Below, piece by piece: positions 10,501-21,565 of a stretch of DNA of 64,000 nucleotides. Within the stretch, counting starts at the first letter, position 1. Each line of letters opens with the position of its first letter. The notes beneath the pieces are model-generated. The model saw only the letters and a list, made by a program, of their open reading frames with translations, had not been told where the DNA came from and searched no databases. Both the position numbers and the translations under genes were made by a program. Source of the stretch: Ligula intestinalis (Eukaryota; Platyhelminthes; Cestoda; Diphyllobothriidea; Diphyllobothriidae). The DNA lies in assembly GCA_036362985.1 (NCBI GenBank), contig JAYGXS010000002.1, positions 88,580,481-88,644,480 on the forward strand. The letters are read 5' to 3'.

Positions 10501-13500
10501 TGGGCGTAAATATAAGTGACCAGCGAATCGCCCTCTCACTCTCGTTTGCAGCAGAGTTTTATTCTTATCCAGCCTGTGCTGTGTTCTGTGAGACCACGTC
10601 CCATGAAAAAAATAATCGATGGAATACTGAGACAGCGCAACAGGGAATCTGAAACAGGCGGTATTCCCAACAAAATCGCCTATTCTTTTGTCGGCCGTCG
10701 GTGCCCTAGCTCATCGAGGTGATTGCATGAGCATGGGGAAGTGAGGTAGTTCCTAGCGCCTCGGGCTTGACCATCTTTGTGTCTGTCCTCTAACAAACAG
10801 ACTAATCAGAATGTAGACGCCACCGTAGCACCAGTCTCATTTACACTGCTGTGAATACCTTTGCCACTTTAAACGTCATTAGTTTTTTCAACGTGTGCCT
10901 GACTCTAAAAGCAGGCCCAACCAAGCTGGTTTTCGAACTGCGCATGGTTGCACAAATCAGCTACTCACACTGCGATGCATTTTTGGATTCTGTTATACTT
11001 ATCAGCCATCTGCCTTGTTGGTTTTACCGCTGTTTTCTGTTCCGTCCATCGGGTATCCCCGTTGCAGATAACGGAACTATGCTGACCAGAGCTGTAGTCC
11101 TACTATTGTTCCACGACTGCACAGGTTCTGATCTACAGTATTGGATCTGGTGTTATAAAAGTTTGTGTCTTATCAACCATTTCGTTCGACTACGTCACCG
11201 ACTAACTTCTCGGAAGTAACCAAAATGGTTTCGATAGTGTTGCATTTGCGCGTGGGAGCCGGCTGGCTGAACTTGACTACGCTGATAAAAAAAACCCTGG
11301 TTTTGATGGCCCTCGATCTGTGGTGCAGCTGATGAATAAGGTCGCTAAATCAGTTGGCTTATCCATAAACTCTAGGAAATTTTTTCAAGTTACTTCCCTG
11401 GTTAGGAGATGACCTTCGTCGGAATTAATGACTTTTAACTTAACGAAGTAGACAGTTCCCGATACCTCGGGACAAGGCTGGCGTTTAAATTACAGTAACG
11501 AAGACATTCTCTCCTAATGCAATGCTGCTCGCGGGGTTTTCATGGTCCTTAAATTATCTTCCTACCCCATGGGACATTTCCACAGATAATATGCATGTAT
11601 TAGACATTTTCTTCCGATAAGTCCTCCTGTACGGTTGTGAATGCTGGTTTGTGAACGTGGTTGACCATTCTTGAATGTACAACAAGTACCACATTTTTTG
11701 GGTAATTTTTCTTTAAGCCGATCAGTCATTATTGACTGCATTTAGGCTTTGGTATCTGATTGCTTAGCCCTCGGCTTTCACCTGTAGCTAAACCTTGTTT
11801 GCCGCAGTGGCCAGCCCCAGTATACGACCACCATACATGTGCAGCACATAGAATACTTGTACTTTATTGTCGTTCCTGCTTTGATTATTTAATACTGGAC
11901 TTCCATCGTTTACTGTTTTGGTTTACCTGCCGGTGTGTCTATGCTCCGCTTCCTCCCCTTCTGTTCGTCTGTTTTGTTGTTGTTGTTGTTGTTGTTGCTC
12001 TAACAGTCATTCTGAAACCTTGCTTTTAGTGCTTTCGGCTCCCGGCGTCTACATGTCCTCGTTTGCAGCGATTCCGCCTACTCTGCCGCCCTCTTACACA
12101 ATACAGTCTGCGGTTCCACGAAAGCCGGTGGAGAAAACCCCGGCACCCACTGTGGCAGCTCCCGCCAAAACCATTATCTCAGCGCCACCGCAAATGGCCG
12201 GTCCGGAGGAGCTGGCTGCACGCGCCAAGGAGACGGCTGCTGCCGCGGAGGCCGCCAAATTGAAGGCTCTTGAGGTTGATGATGATGATGACGTCACACG
12301 TGCTCTTCTCGCTGCCGAGGCTGGAGTAACCTATACCCGCACCACGGGACCCAATGGAAAGGGTAAATATTGAAAAAACATTCTTTTCGGGAGCATTGCT
12401 GTCCCGTGTTAATGCTAATTTCATCAATAACCCCACCAGCCGTGCTAGCATCATGGTCCATCAAAGCAAGCGTGAATTCCTATCCACCTTTATGGCACTA
12501 CAGTAGTCGCCGAAGGACACGCAACATGTCGACATATGCGAAAGATTGATACTCTTCCGCTAATCGGCATTGACTCAAGTTGTGATAATGATTATCATGT
12601 AGTCTATTCTAAAGTCATTTCAGTCATGATATGATGCGGGCTTTTTAACGAGCTTCGTTCTGACCACTAGCAAAACGTATCTATTGTGCAAACTGTCTAC
12701 TTAGGTATTATGCTTTTTTACCATTTATTTTGACTGCCTTTATAAATTTAAATATATTTTATGGAAAATATGCACGAAAAATTATTTATTGTACTTGTTT
12801 GATGGCAAATTACGCCTTCTTTAAATTTTGTACTCGAAGAAAGCGTAGCTTTCGGTTTTACAAAATTTGCTCAATTGCCGAATAATTTTGTAACCCGCTG
12901 ACTGCTACACTCGAATTCAAGGTTTAAGGAAAAGTACTTTTTCGCCTACAGTTTGAGGAAAAAGTCACATAGTTGTCATAAAATATTGTAATAGATGTGG
13001 AACATGTTTTATGCAGTATAGGCAACCTTAATAAATTGAAGGATACGATGTATTATGAAGAACCTCTTCACTATTGTAAAAAAGCTCATAATTGACAACT
13101 TTTTAAAACCGAAATCTACCCTTTTTTCAGTATAAAATTTAAAGAAGGCGTAATTTGATATCAAACAACTGCAAGAAATAGTTTTTTGTGAATGTTTTCC
13201 ATAAAATATATTTTAATTTATAAAGGCGGTCAAAATAAACGATAAAAAGGCATACTACTTAAGTAGCCAGTTTTTACAATGGATACGTTTTGCTAGTGGT
13301 TAGAACGAAGCTCGTTAAAAAGCCCGCATCCTATCATGACTGAAATGACTTTAGAATAGACTACATGATAATCAGTATCACAACTTGAGTCAATGCCGAT
13401 TAGTGGAAGAGGATCAATCTTTCGCATATGTCGACATGTTGTGCGACTACTATGCATACTTTATGAAGTTACTGCTATGATGGGACGTTTTGCGTGGCAA

Positions 13501-16500
13501 AATTATTGCAGCGTTAGGTCATCAGACTACTGCACCTGCCTGATGTTACTTGACGTGCATATTTGTGACACAGGACGACTGCACACTTTTGAGCAATGTG
13601 GTTATAAGAGCGTTAATGGAGGTTGGCGCCTTCTCTTGATTAATTTTCTGTTCTAGGCTACTGTCAGGCCGCATAAGGGAGCCAGAGCACGCGTAGGGTG
13701 GTGGTGGTCTTCAGATTGCACTCAAAATGAATGTCATGCGCAACAATCTTCGCTGTCTGAGAGTGAAATGCAAACTGGCCGGTGATGGATACTAATGTAG
13801 AGTTCATTTACAGAGCGCTGGATACACTTTCCAGTGTGTTTTGACCACTGGAATTTTAAATTATCTTCTAAGAAACGCTAACTACCTTTCTGCATCTAAC
13901 ATTTTTGACTCCCGAAGTTTTTAAGAAAATTAAACTTGCGGTTTTTTCGACTATCCTTCTGTCATTTTTCTCCTGGTTAAAGTCACATGATCATCGCAGG
14001 CGAAATACGCTTTTTACTGAATTTGCTTTAATATTTCCTGCATTTTCAGTTGTAGCAATAATTGAGTAAAAAGTTTCCTTGATAAATTCTCGGATTGAAC
14101 ATGCTTATCTTCATACCATGTTACTCATGCGTAGTTGGACCCAGAAGCCTCTTAACTGTACTTCTACAAACTTTATTTTTTTTCAAATTTCTGTTCTAGA
14201 AAGCGTAAAAACAAAGGTTTTACAGCCTCCGCGTAGTCAACCAGCCCCGAAACCTGCTCCACCACCTCCTGCGCCGGTCGTTACTTCAGTGCCCGAAACG
14301 GTCGTCGCTCCTCCTCCTCCTCCTATTCCTCCACCACCCATGTATTCAATTCGGCTCGATACCTCTGTTCCGCCCCCGTCTACTCCTATGCCTGCCGTGC
14401 GACATACTCAGACTACAACTGAGGAACCCTACTCTTTTCAGAAGAAGGTTTATCGCCGTGTCGCTGCCGGTATGGTCTGGGAAGATCCAACCCTAGCTGA
14501 GTGGGACCCAAGTACGTTTTGTGCAAATGTTTACGGCTACTCACTATTATTCAGTAGGTCTTTTAGTGTGTCTTTTCTGTCTGCGAGTTGTAATAGGCAC
14601 TCGAAATCATTTCACTGCCAAACGTAAAAACGTTACTTCTCCTACTGGCATGATATGCCACACTTCGGCATGCAGAGCAACCTGTGGTCTTTGATCCACT
14701 ACCTATTCGCGTATATCGCTTTGGAAACCGTCGGTTACTGCTGTGTCAGTGCTTATAACCACTACTTTAAGAAATCCATCTTTGTCGAACAGTACTTTAT
14801 GCATTAAGCCGGAACGTGAGTATTTTTTTACGAATCAGTAACAACTATTCAAACAAGCTGGCTTTTCTCGCGCCTATATTATTCAGTGTAACTTACTTTT
14901 CCAACCTCCTTGCCTGTTTAAAGCATAATGTTCTTAAAACCAACCTAGACGACTTCAGACTCTTCTGCGGAGATCTGGGCAATGAAGTCTCGGATGATAC
15001 TTTGACTCGGGCGTTCTCAAGGTACCCTTCTTTCCAAAAAGCCAAAGTCATTGTTGACAAACGCTCAGGCAAGTCTCGTGGATATGGGTTCGTCAGCTTC
15101 TCGGATCCCAGCGACTTCACCCGTGCAATGCGGGAAATGAACGGTGTGTTTTATCCCTCCCATTTTGATGCACACATGTAAAAAACTAGTTTGGAAAAAA
15201 AGAACAGAGCCTGGAATGACCATTTCCGATTTACTAGCTATCACCGGTTATTCGTACCTAACCCTGTGTGCAGAAAACGAAAGTAGTTATCCCGTAGCAT
15301 TGCAGGTGGTTTTGTGTTCAATCCCAGGGCTCTTAGTGTTAGGTTAAAGACACGCAGACAGATGACCCCCCGGAATTTTTTTAGGGCTCTGCCTAATCTC
15401 GTGACGTCTGTGGAACCATCATCATGTCATCGTGACCAATTGGCTTCACACCTCAAAACAATGTCATCAGTAACGTCAGCAAGGGAACCGTCTTCCGCAC
15501 CACAACCACTAACGATAAGGACTCGGCCTCAGCTTTATTGCAAACACAACTGCGATCTGCGTATCCACCTTCTCAGTCACCTGCACTTCTGTTGTTCTGA
15601 AAATAGCAAACCGTTGCTCCAGCCTTACCGTCCTCAGGATAACCAGTCATGTGCACCTCCATGTCAATCTTTAGTAAACCAACACAGTCCAGATCGCGTC
15701 ACACCATCTCTGCTCCATAACACGTGTACGCACTATATTCTCCTTTATAAATCAGGCAGTCTACAACATGCGACCCAATTTTCCAGCAAAGACATGGCAA
15801 TTGGAAGTTTTTGTGTCGCGCTTAACCGAGCAGCATGCCCCCGATGTAGCCAGTTATATGTGTTAGGAGCCGTCCTAACGGACGCATGCAGCCCTGGCGA
15901 GACCCTTTCAGGCCACGCTATCGGCTCGCGTGCAAGTGTAGCATTCAAGGAGCGAAGGTCACGAGATAGGGGTCAGTCACCAGAGACGGACCAATCAGAC
16001 TGCTACTCGCTCGAGGACACAATCTAATTAGTCCGATCTATAACCCGTACAAGTGACACCATCATGGACTTCCTTTTATTGCGACCTTCCTCTTTGTTGA
16101 GTAGAAACAAAGCTTCTGGGGCGGCACAAAATCTAGCTTTTGGCGACTTTACAACAATATTAACTGTAGACTGTGTGTGTTCGACCATCGATTTCGATTA
16201 AGTCCACCAAGTGTACCAACAGGTTGGTACAGAAGGTGACGGTCTCAGAGGGTAGCTTTAAAGTTATAGCGGACGTAGTTAACGCCAACCACGCCCTTCA
16301 CCTTCGCTCTGAGTCTCGTATACTAAACGGGGCCTGGCATAGGTGCTTTCTCCAATGCAAACTGAAACATTGCCTAACTTAGTCTTAACTCACAGTAGCC
16401 TTTTGCGCTGGTACTACTGTACTTTTTACCCTCATTCACCCTTAGTAGGTGTGAAGACAGACTCAAGGAGGTCAAGACTGGTATGGTTACTACTGATTCT

Positions 16501-17442
16501 ACTACTACTGACTGTCAGTGTGGCCGAGTCTTAGTAGTTCTCGTACTATTTCTGACGCTAACATTTGTCAGAAGTAACGCTGGTTTGAAGTTAGCGCTGG
16601 GGCTCATACCTCCGTTTTTTTCCCAACAAGGCGTGGGAAATCTGGCTTTATGCTATTTCGAGTAACTACTTGTTTGAGGCCTTAGGCATGGCTTGCCTTG
16701 TACTCCGCCATCTCCACTCTAGCCTCCCAGCCTGTGTCCGTTTCAACTAGGAGCTGGACTGCGAGCACTGCTATAAGTGCCTGCCTGTCCTAAAATGCTA
16801 ATTCTAGTAACCATAGTTACTAAGCCTAGTAACTAGTATATTATGATATAGCTTGTGTGTGCCCGTGGACTAGGCTGTGTGTGGCACGCGTAAATGCCCT
16901 GTGTAGTGTTGTCAGTCACTGCGTCCACGCCCTGCACCGGTACTTTTGGCGTTGTCTGGCCATCGAAGAATAAGAATGTTTCGCAAGTCATTGCTGTGCC
17001 CACTCTGTGGGCCTCGCGACGGATGTCATCGCATTTTCAGTCAATCCTTCCGTCTAAGATCCACCGTGTCGTGCCTGCATTCGAACATGACTCATGCAAT
17101 TTGGTGTTTTTTGTGTAGCCCCCTGTACGACGATTTCTACAAGTGTCCTTATAATAATCAGAGGAACGTCTGCCTGTAACTAATAACCATAGCGGTCGAA
17201 AACAGAACAGGAAATCGCAGTCGGCATCACATCTAATTAGCTCTTCTTCGTTTCGTCCGTTTAAAACTCGCCTTCAGTGGTTTTTTTTGACGCTCACTTA
17301 AAACAGGCTGTGTTGATTCTTTTTAGGGAAATATATTGGAAACAGACCGATCAAGCTGAAGAAGAGCGATTGGAAGAACCGGCAGCTGGAAACCTACAGA
17401 AAACGCGAGAAGGAGAAGAGAAAGCTTGGCTTGAGGATCTAA
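7533..17442 (+). CDS. RBM42: RNA-binding protein 42, complete six-exon gene
   Basis: Exons are 7533-7585, 7617-7735, 12030-12362, 14200-14511, 14949-15143 and 17327-17442. All junctions are GT-AG and in phase, totalling 1128 nt (375 aa). The N terminus (LRKMEEEMSRFEAEI) matches the conserved short helix of RBM42. The middle is Pro/Ala-rich with a run of five Asp. Residues 262-274 (AAGMVWEDPTLAEWDP area) and the RRM at about 274-350 are strongly conserved: RNP2 is LFCGDL (277-282) and RNP1 is KSRGYGFV (314-321). The tail is the basic KYIGNRPIKLKKS...KLGLRI. Vertebrate RBM42 is about 480 aa, so the linker is shorter here. Known RBM42 binds RNA, including p21 mRNA and hnRNP K partners, and has been tied to splicing. 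Intron 1 is only 31 bp and contains an in-frame TAG, so splicing is required. Introns 2-5 are 4294, 1837, 437 and 2183 bp and carry transposons. A candidate poly(A) signal ATTAAA lies at 17673-17678. Confidence 0.93.
7736..9765. other. RBM42 intron 2, 5' part
   Basis: A GC-rich stretch at about 8040-8460 with GGA/GAG runs (GAGGAGGAGGAGAAGGAGGA) opens several frames on both strands, but none resembles a known protein. The rest is ordinary intron with no recognised repeat. Confidence 0.4.
9770..11760 (+). mobile_element. Heavily decayed RTE-like LINE in RBM42 intron 2
   Basis: Fragments appear in the order expected of an RTE-type ORF2. At 9790-10160 is an endonuclease-like piece (YTQLLSWLKRF, CNLLIVAEG, ERLVSF). 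At about 11260-11400 the reverse transcriptase is seen as LAELDYAD followed by NKVAKSVGLSINSRK. At 11445-11480 SRYLGTRLAF is read, and at 11620-11650 VLLYGCECW, a hallmark of the RTE C-terminal region. Many stops and frameshifts are present and no frame is open for long. It has the same orientation as RBM42. The stretch between 10200 and 11250 is presumed to be part of the element but shows no firm motif. Confidence 0.55.
11974..11997 (+). repeat. (TTG)n microsatellite
   Basis: About eight TTG units lie within RBM42 intron 2, 33 bases before the exon 3 acceptor, and form part of the pyrimidine-rich acceptor context. Confidence 0.9.
12499..13452. mobile_element. Long-inverted-repeat (foldback) element, Tc1/mariner-like ends, copy A, in RBM42 intron 3
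   Basis: The left end TACAGTAGTCGC at 12499 is mirrored by GCGACTACTATG ending about 13452. The arms remain complementary for roughly 340-360 bp each: left ACATGTCGACATATGCGAAA, right TTTCGCATATGTCGACATGT. The loop is about 230 bp. Terminal CAGT next to TA is typical of Tc1/mariner superfamily insertions with TA target duplication, but the right end has CTATG where CTGTA would be expected. No transposase frame is present, so it is non-autonomous. A second copy lies at 60948-62522 and shares arms and loop. The 954 bp sit wholly inside an intron. Confidence 0.85.
13453..14199. other. Rest of RBM42 intron 3
   Basis: Intronic sequence with no recognised element. It ends with a long T-rich tract and a CTAG acceptor at 14196-14199. 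Confidence 0.5.
15144..17326. other. RBM42 intron 5
   Basis: No intact gene was seen. A short stretch at about 16170-16205 (GTTCGACCATCGATTTCGAT) is similar to 36661-36695 and is likely a dispersed repeat. Another at 16480-16560 is rich in ACTACT units. The frames at 15314-16027 and elsewhere show no recognisable protein. Confidence 0.4.
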
Positions 17443-18104
17443 CTCAGAACTTGTCCATACTTTTCATGTGTTAATATGCTTTATGACCTACGTCCGCTTT
17501 CCTTGTTTTGAGTTATATTATATTTCCATCTAAAACTGTCGGTAGAATCTTGGCTGGCTTCGCTAAGGCCGCGGCGGGAAACTGACATCGTAACAGCCCC
17601 CAAACCAAGAACAATGGTTGGGTAGGAAAACTGTGGCTTCGAAAATTTTCAACTGTGATGTAGCTGTTTTATATTAAACTTTAAGTAAGGCCACATTCAT
17701 CGTATGACCAGGAAAGCATGATCCGGAGCAGTGGGGTGAGCTCATATCTCTCGGATTACATCATTGGGGCTGTGTTTTACCTTGACCTCTCAAATCTCAC
17801 CATGTCTCTCGAAAATACTTTCTGAGAGAGGAATTGCCGATTGCGGCTTTTTCTTTTACTCACTGTCTGCCACAAGGAGCTCTATTGAGTCGATGGCGGT
17901 AGCCTCGATTGCCTTTTCTAGGATCTATGTCGACTTTTGACCTTCTAAGGTTTGCCCGTCGTATTCAGGCTGTCGTTCAGATCTGAGGATCCCGATCACT
18001 CCCGAGAATAGCTTGGTCAGATGCTGCTCGAAGCAGTGCACGCTCATTTGACATCAAAGCTATATATTTTTCAACTGAATGCTTTGCATATCAGTATTCG
18101 GTAG
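17443..18104. other. RBM42 3' flank
   Basis: Probably 3'UTR to about 17.7 kb, judged by an ATTAAA at 17673-17678; no AATAAA was seen. The rest has no recognised gene or repeat. Confidence 0.35.
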
Positions 18105-18402
18105 GAGTACCACGGGGGGCCGCCTGGTGAGCGCGCTCCGTCTTTCGGGCTCATAATTTTAGGGGAGAGGACAGGTGGGGCATGTCAGGAAGCAAATTAG
18201 ATCGCAATTATTCTGTAAAATAAAAAAGTTGCGAAGGTATGTTGCGGCGCGTACTCAAACCTCGGGCGAGGACACTGAAGCATGCTTCAATATCATCGCT
18301 TACTCCCCACCGGACCAACGGCGAGCGCGTGTATGTCGAGGGAGTGTACCCCAACCTCGGGCGAGATCATCGAGGTACATTTTCTAGTGGTACCACCAAC
18401 AC
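18105..18402 (+). repeat. SINE-like dispersed repeat, copy 1
   Basis: About 300 bp that recur at 35222-35525 in the same orientation. Shared blocks include GGGGCCGCCTGG-type starts, TTTTAGGGGAGAGG, AGAAGCAAATTAGAT-like sequence, GGCGCGTACTCAAACCTC, GACACTGAAGCATGC, ACCGGACCAACGG, GAGCGCGTGTATGTC and CCCCAACCTCGGGCGAG, ending GTACATTTTCTAGTGGTA. No coding frame is conserved. Size and structure fit a SINE or a short non-autonomous repeat; no clear A/B box was found. Confidence 0.75.
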
Positions 18403-18420
18403 TGATAGATAGATAGATAG
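18403..18420. repeat. (GATA)n microsatellite at a repeat junction
   Basis: Four GATA units lie exactly between the SINE-like repeat and the low-coordinate end of the minus-strand LINE. As the other SINE-like copy lacks it, this may be the CTAT-type 3' tail of the LINE. Confidence 0.8.
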
Positions 18421-18429
18421 AAAACTATA

Positions 18430-21400
18430 TTTTGATGATAATATCAAAATTTTCAGCAAAAAAGTGGCTCCATTCACGGAGAGTAAAAATAAAATCAATT
18501 ATGGGGTCCAAAAAGCTCAAGAGTAAACGGTCAAAGATAACAAAATGCTCAGAGTAAGAAGTCGACACGGTTACCACATCTGTTATGGAGACAGGTCTGC
18601 CTTCAGCTTCTCAATTTCCATTTCTTCACACGTGAGGAATCGTGCTAAGAATGGAAGTACCGAGTACTGGTAGGCCGATGTACGGCAGGTCATATGACGG
18701 AAGCTTCGGCGCATGGTACGAGAAGATTTCGCAGCCATTAATTCAGAGTGGAGAGGGTGAGCGACCTCACTTAGAATACGGTCCACGAAATTCTTGACTG
18801 ATTTAAAATGTCGCTGTATGATGAGGTCAGCTAAAAAAACATAGGAATAACCAGCAGCTGAAGAGAGCATGCGGAGAATAAGTTTAATAATAAGCAAGTC
18901 TTTCTTGAGTAGTGCTGGAAAGTAACTGGAGAGCAATAAAGAATAAGAGGGAGGATACAGGCATCTATAAAACACCAGATGAGAGCTTGTGGGGTGCGAT
19001 ATGAACGCAAGCGGCGGACATAATACAAAAGTTTGCGGATTTTTATAAAAAGGTCTTCAATATGAAGAGTAAATGAGAGGTTAGAAGCAAGTGTTGCACC
19101 AAGGTATCGGAAGGAGGATACGTTGTTGGGCAGAAAGTCAATGGTTTCAGGGCTGGTAGGGGCTCGCAGCCGAAAAATGGACTGACTTGCGCTCATTAAG
19201 AAAAAGGCCATTTTCTGACGACCATGCTGTGACATGGTCCAGTCCATCCTTCAGTGTTTGGAGATGGGTCTGGCTTTTGAGAGGATGGCCGACAACCATA
19301 TCGTCGGCGTATTTGGCAAACAAACATGCGTTTGGAGATCGTAGGTCATCAGTATGGAGGGAAAAAAGATGAGGGGATAATATAGACCCCTGCAGAACTC
19401 CACAATTGTTGGGAAGGACCGTGGATTTTCGCTTCCTGGTCTGAACGAATTGGGTGCGGGAAGAAAAATAGTCCCTTAGCCATGAGACAACCCAGCCAGG
19501 AGAGCCACATGCAGAGGTTTTACTAAGAAGAAGATGGCGCGGGATCGTGTTGAAGGCTGAGGAATAGTCAAGAAAAGCACACGCGTAAGCACGGCATCCC
19601 TTATCCAAGTCCCTAAGAGCAGAGTGGACTACTAAAGCAACTGCATCTAGTGTACTACGCCTCGCCTTATACGCAAACTGCAAGGGATCAGAAAAATTGG
19701 ATGAAAACGGCTTAATGATGTCCAAAGCGACTCGTTCTGTAAGTTTGAGGAGTGCAGAAGAGCAGGCGATTGGGCGAAAGGATTTGGGACCCCTTGAAGT
19801 GGGTTTTTTCGGGATAGGAGTGATTTTGACCGAACGCCAACCGTCAGGAATCTTGGACTCTATGAAAGATAAATTAATAAGATGTGCCAAGACAGGAGCT
19901 AATTGAAAAGAGCAAGATTTAAGGAGAAATGGGGAGACGCCATCTGGTCCGGCAGCTGTTGTACCTTTAACCTTGTTTAGGTGTTTCATCACTGTTGCCA
20001 CAGACACTGGAGAAAAATCACTTGGTGGTAACGAAATATCATTTGTCGGGAGATAGGACTCGGTGGGAGTAGGGATGAAGTTTGAGTTTAAGCTGTCTAG
20101 GTCAGCGTCAACATGTGCCAGCGTATTGCATTGACCAGTGAGACGTTTAAGACTTTTCCATATTTCGGATGAAGAGAGAGGAGACGAAGATGTAGAAGAA
20201 GTAAATAACTGACTAACAAAAAAGGTCATTTAGTCTTGTGATCTCGCGTTTTATAAGGGCATTAACGTCCTTCAATCTTTCTCGTAAACCTAGTTTGTAG
20301 AACAGTTCCTTGTCTCTTCTCAAACTTTTTAAGTGGGGAGAAGATATTCGGGCTGGTCTAACCATGACCGTGTCAAAAGGACAACAAATATTAAAAATTC
20401 CGTTGAGAAATGTTGTAAGATAACTCAAACACGACTCGACATTCCTGTTTTCGAGAAAGATGGGAATGCATTCAGATATACAAGTCTGAAGCAAGGAAAT
20501 CTTATGTGGGGACGCGTCACGAATGTGTAATTTCCTCTCGGGCGTTACTAATAGCCCTTTCTTGGTCTTAGAATAGATTTTTGGTTGACAGAGCAGTACG
20601 GAATGGTCTGAGCCTGCCAATGGAGCTCTATTTTTTACAGCAAAAGCTTTGGATAGTTAGTCAGGATATGATCGAGTGGGGCGTCATCTCGTGTATTGAA
20701 ATTAACTAAGTCACTAAATCCTAACAATATGAGGGGACGTAGATTTACTCGATTGAAGTCCCAACATAAAATAATTACATGCTCGCAAGACAGTGCGGCA
20801 AGCTTTTGGGAAAGAAAATCGAAAAAGTGGGTAAGGGCATCTTGACAGGTGGAACGGGGTATGTAAATACTAACATAAATGATGCCTTTTGAGTTGTGTA
20901 AAAATTTAGGCCTACAAACTACTGCAATAACGTCTATGTGGTCTTCGGAGTAAGAAAAAAGGGACTTACAGTTTGTGCACCATTGCTGGTTTACAAAAAC
21001 TGCTACTCTGCCACCTCTGCTGATTGATCGGGATTTTCTGTCCGAACGAAAACAGCAATAAGCTGGAGGTGTGATGAGCTGCGACTCTATATCCCTATTG
21101 AGCCAGGTCTCTTGAAGACAGATTACACCGCACTTACTGTGTTCCTGTTTCAACATAAGTGCATCCAATTCGAGACTTTTATTGAAAATAGACCTGCATT
21201 TAGTGGACATTAGACCCGGAAGAGACATTGAGGCTAATGGTTGACGCTTCATAGCTTGTTTCCAACCGCATCGGTGCTTACGCGATCGTATTGCATTCCA
21301 TTGGATAACATTTGGTGCTGATGTACTGCAGGCTCTGCAAATTAATTCAAAAGTACATGCTTGTCTCCTCGCTAACGTGGGATGGTAAAGACTACAAGGG

Positions 21401-21565
21401 CATATACACGTTATGGTCAGGTTTAAAATCCACCTAGTGTTAGGAGTGGATCCTTGGATTCCATATTTGTTCGCACGGTAGATAAGGCAGTCGCACTGTT
21501 CAGGGTCGCCGGATCTTTTCTGGGGCCCTAGGTTTTGTTGCTCACAAACGTTCAGAATGTGGTCT
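18430..21565 (-). mobile_element. Rex1/CR1-like non-LTR retrotransposon, minus strand
   Basis: A minus-strand LINE with one long ORF broken into at least four frames. The upstream end shows an open, cysteine-rich stretch (21562-21250, e.g. CDCLIYRANKYG and CTFELICRACS) directly joined to the endonuclease. The 3' end is not sharply visible but probably abuts the (GATA)n tract near 18403-18420. Decay is moderate and no flanking target duplication was resolved. Confidence 0.85.
18583..21565 (-). pseudogene. LINE ORF2-type polyprotein: endonuclease and reverse transcriptase, frameshifted
   Basis: Reading downward, the endonuclease (21252-20635) has STKCRSIFNKS, GVICLQETWLNRD with the catalytic Glu, RGGRVAVFVNQ, and the tail of the DxN block as CWDFNRVNL; APLDHILTNYP and GSDHSVLLC follow across a frameshift near 20630. 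A second shift near 20225 leads into the reverse transcriptase (20229-19147): GPDGVSPFLLKSC, FRPIACSSALLKLTE, CAFLDYSSAFNTIPR, GVLQGSILSPHLF and FAKYADDMVVG. Shifts near 19190 and 18960 lead to FRYLGATLASNLSFT and the C-terminal ITQRHFKSVKNF-like block (QRHFKSVKNFVDRILSE). The motifs suit the Rex1/Babar or a nearby CR1 group. Confidence 0.85.

Noticed and set aside
15314..16027. 237-codon plus-strand frame in RBM42 intron 5
   Set aside because: Irregular composition, no recognisable domain, and RBM42 splicing is complete without it.
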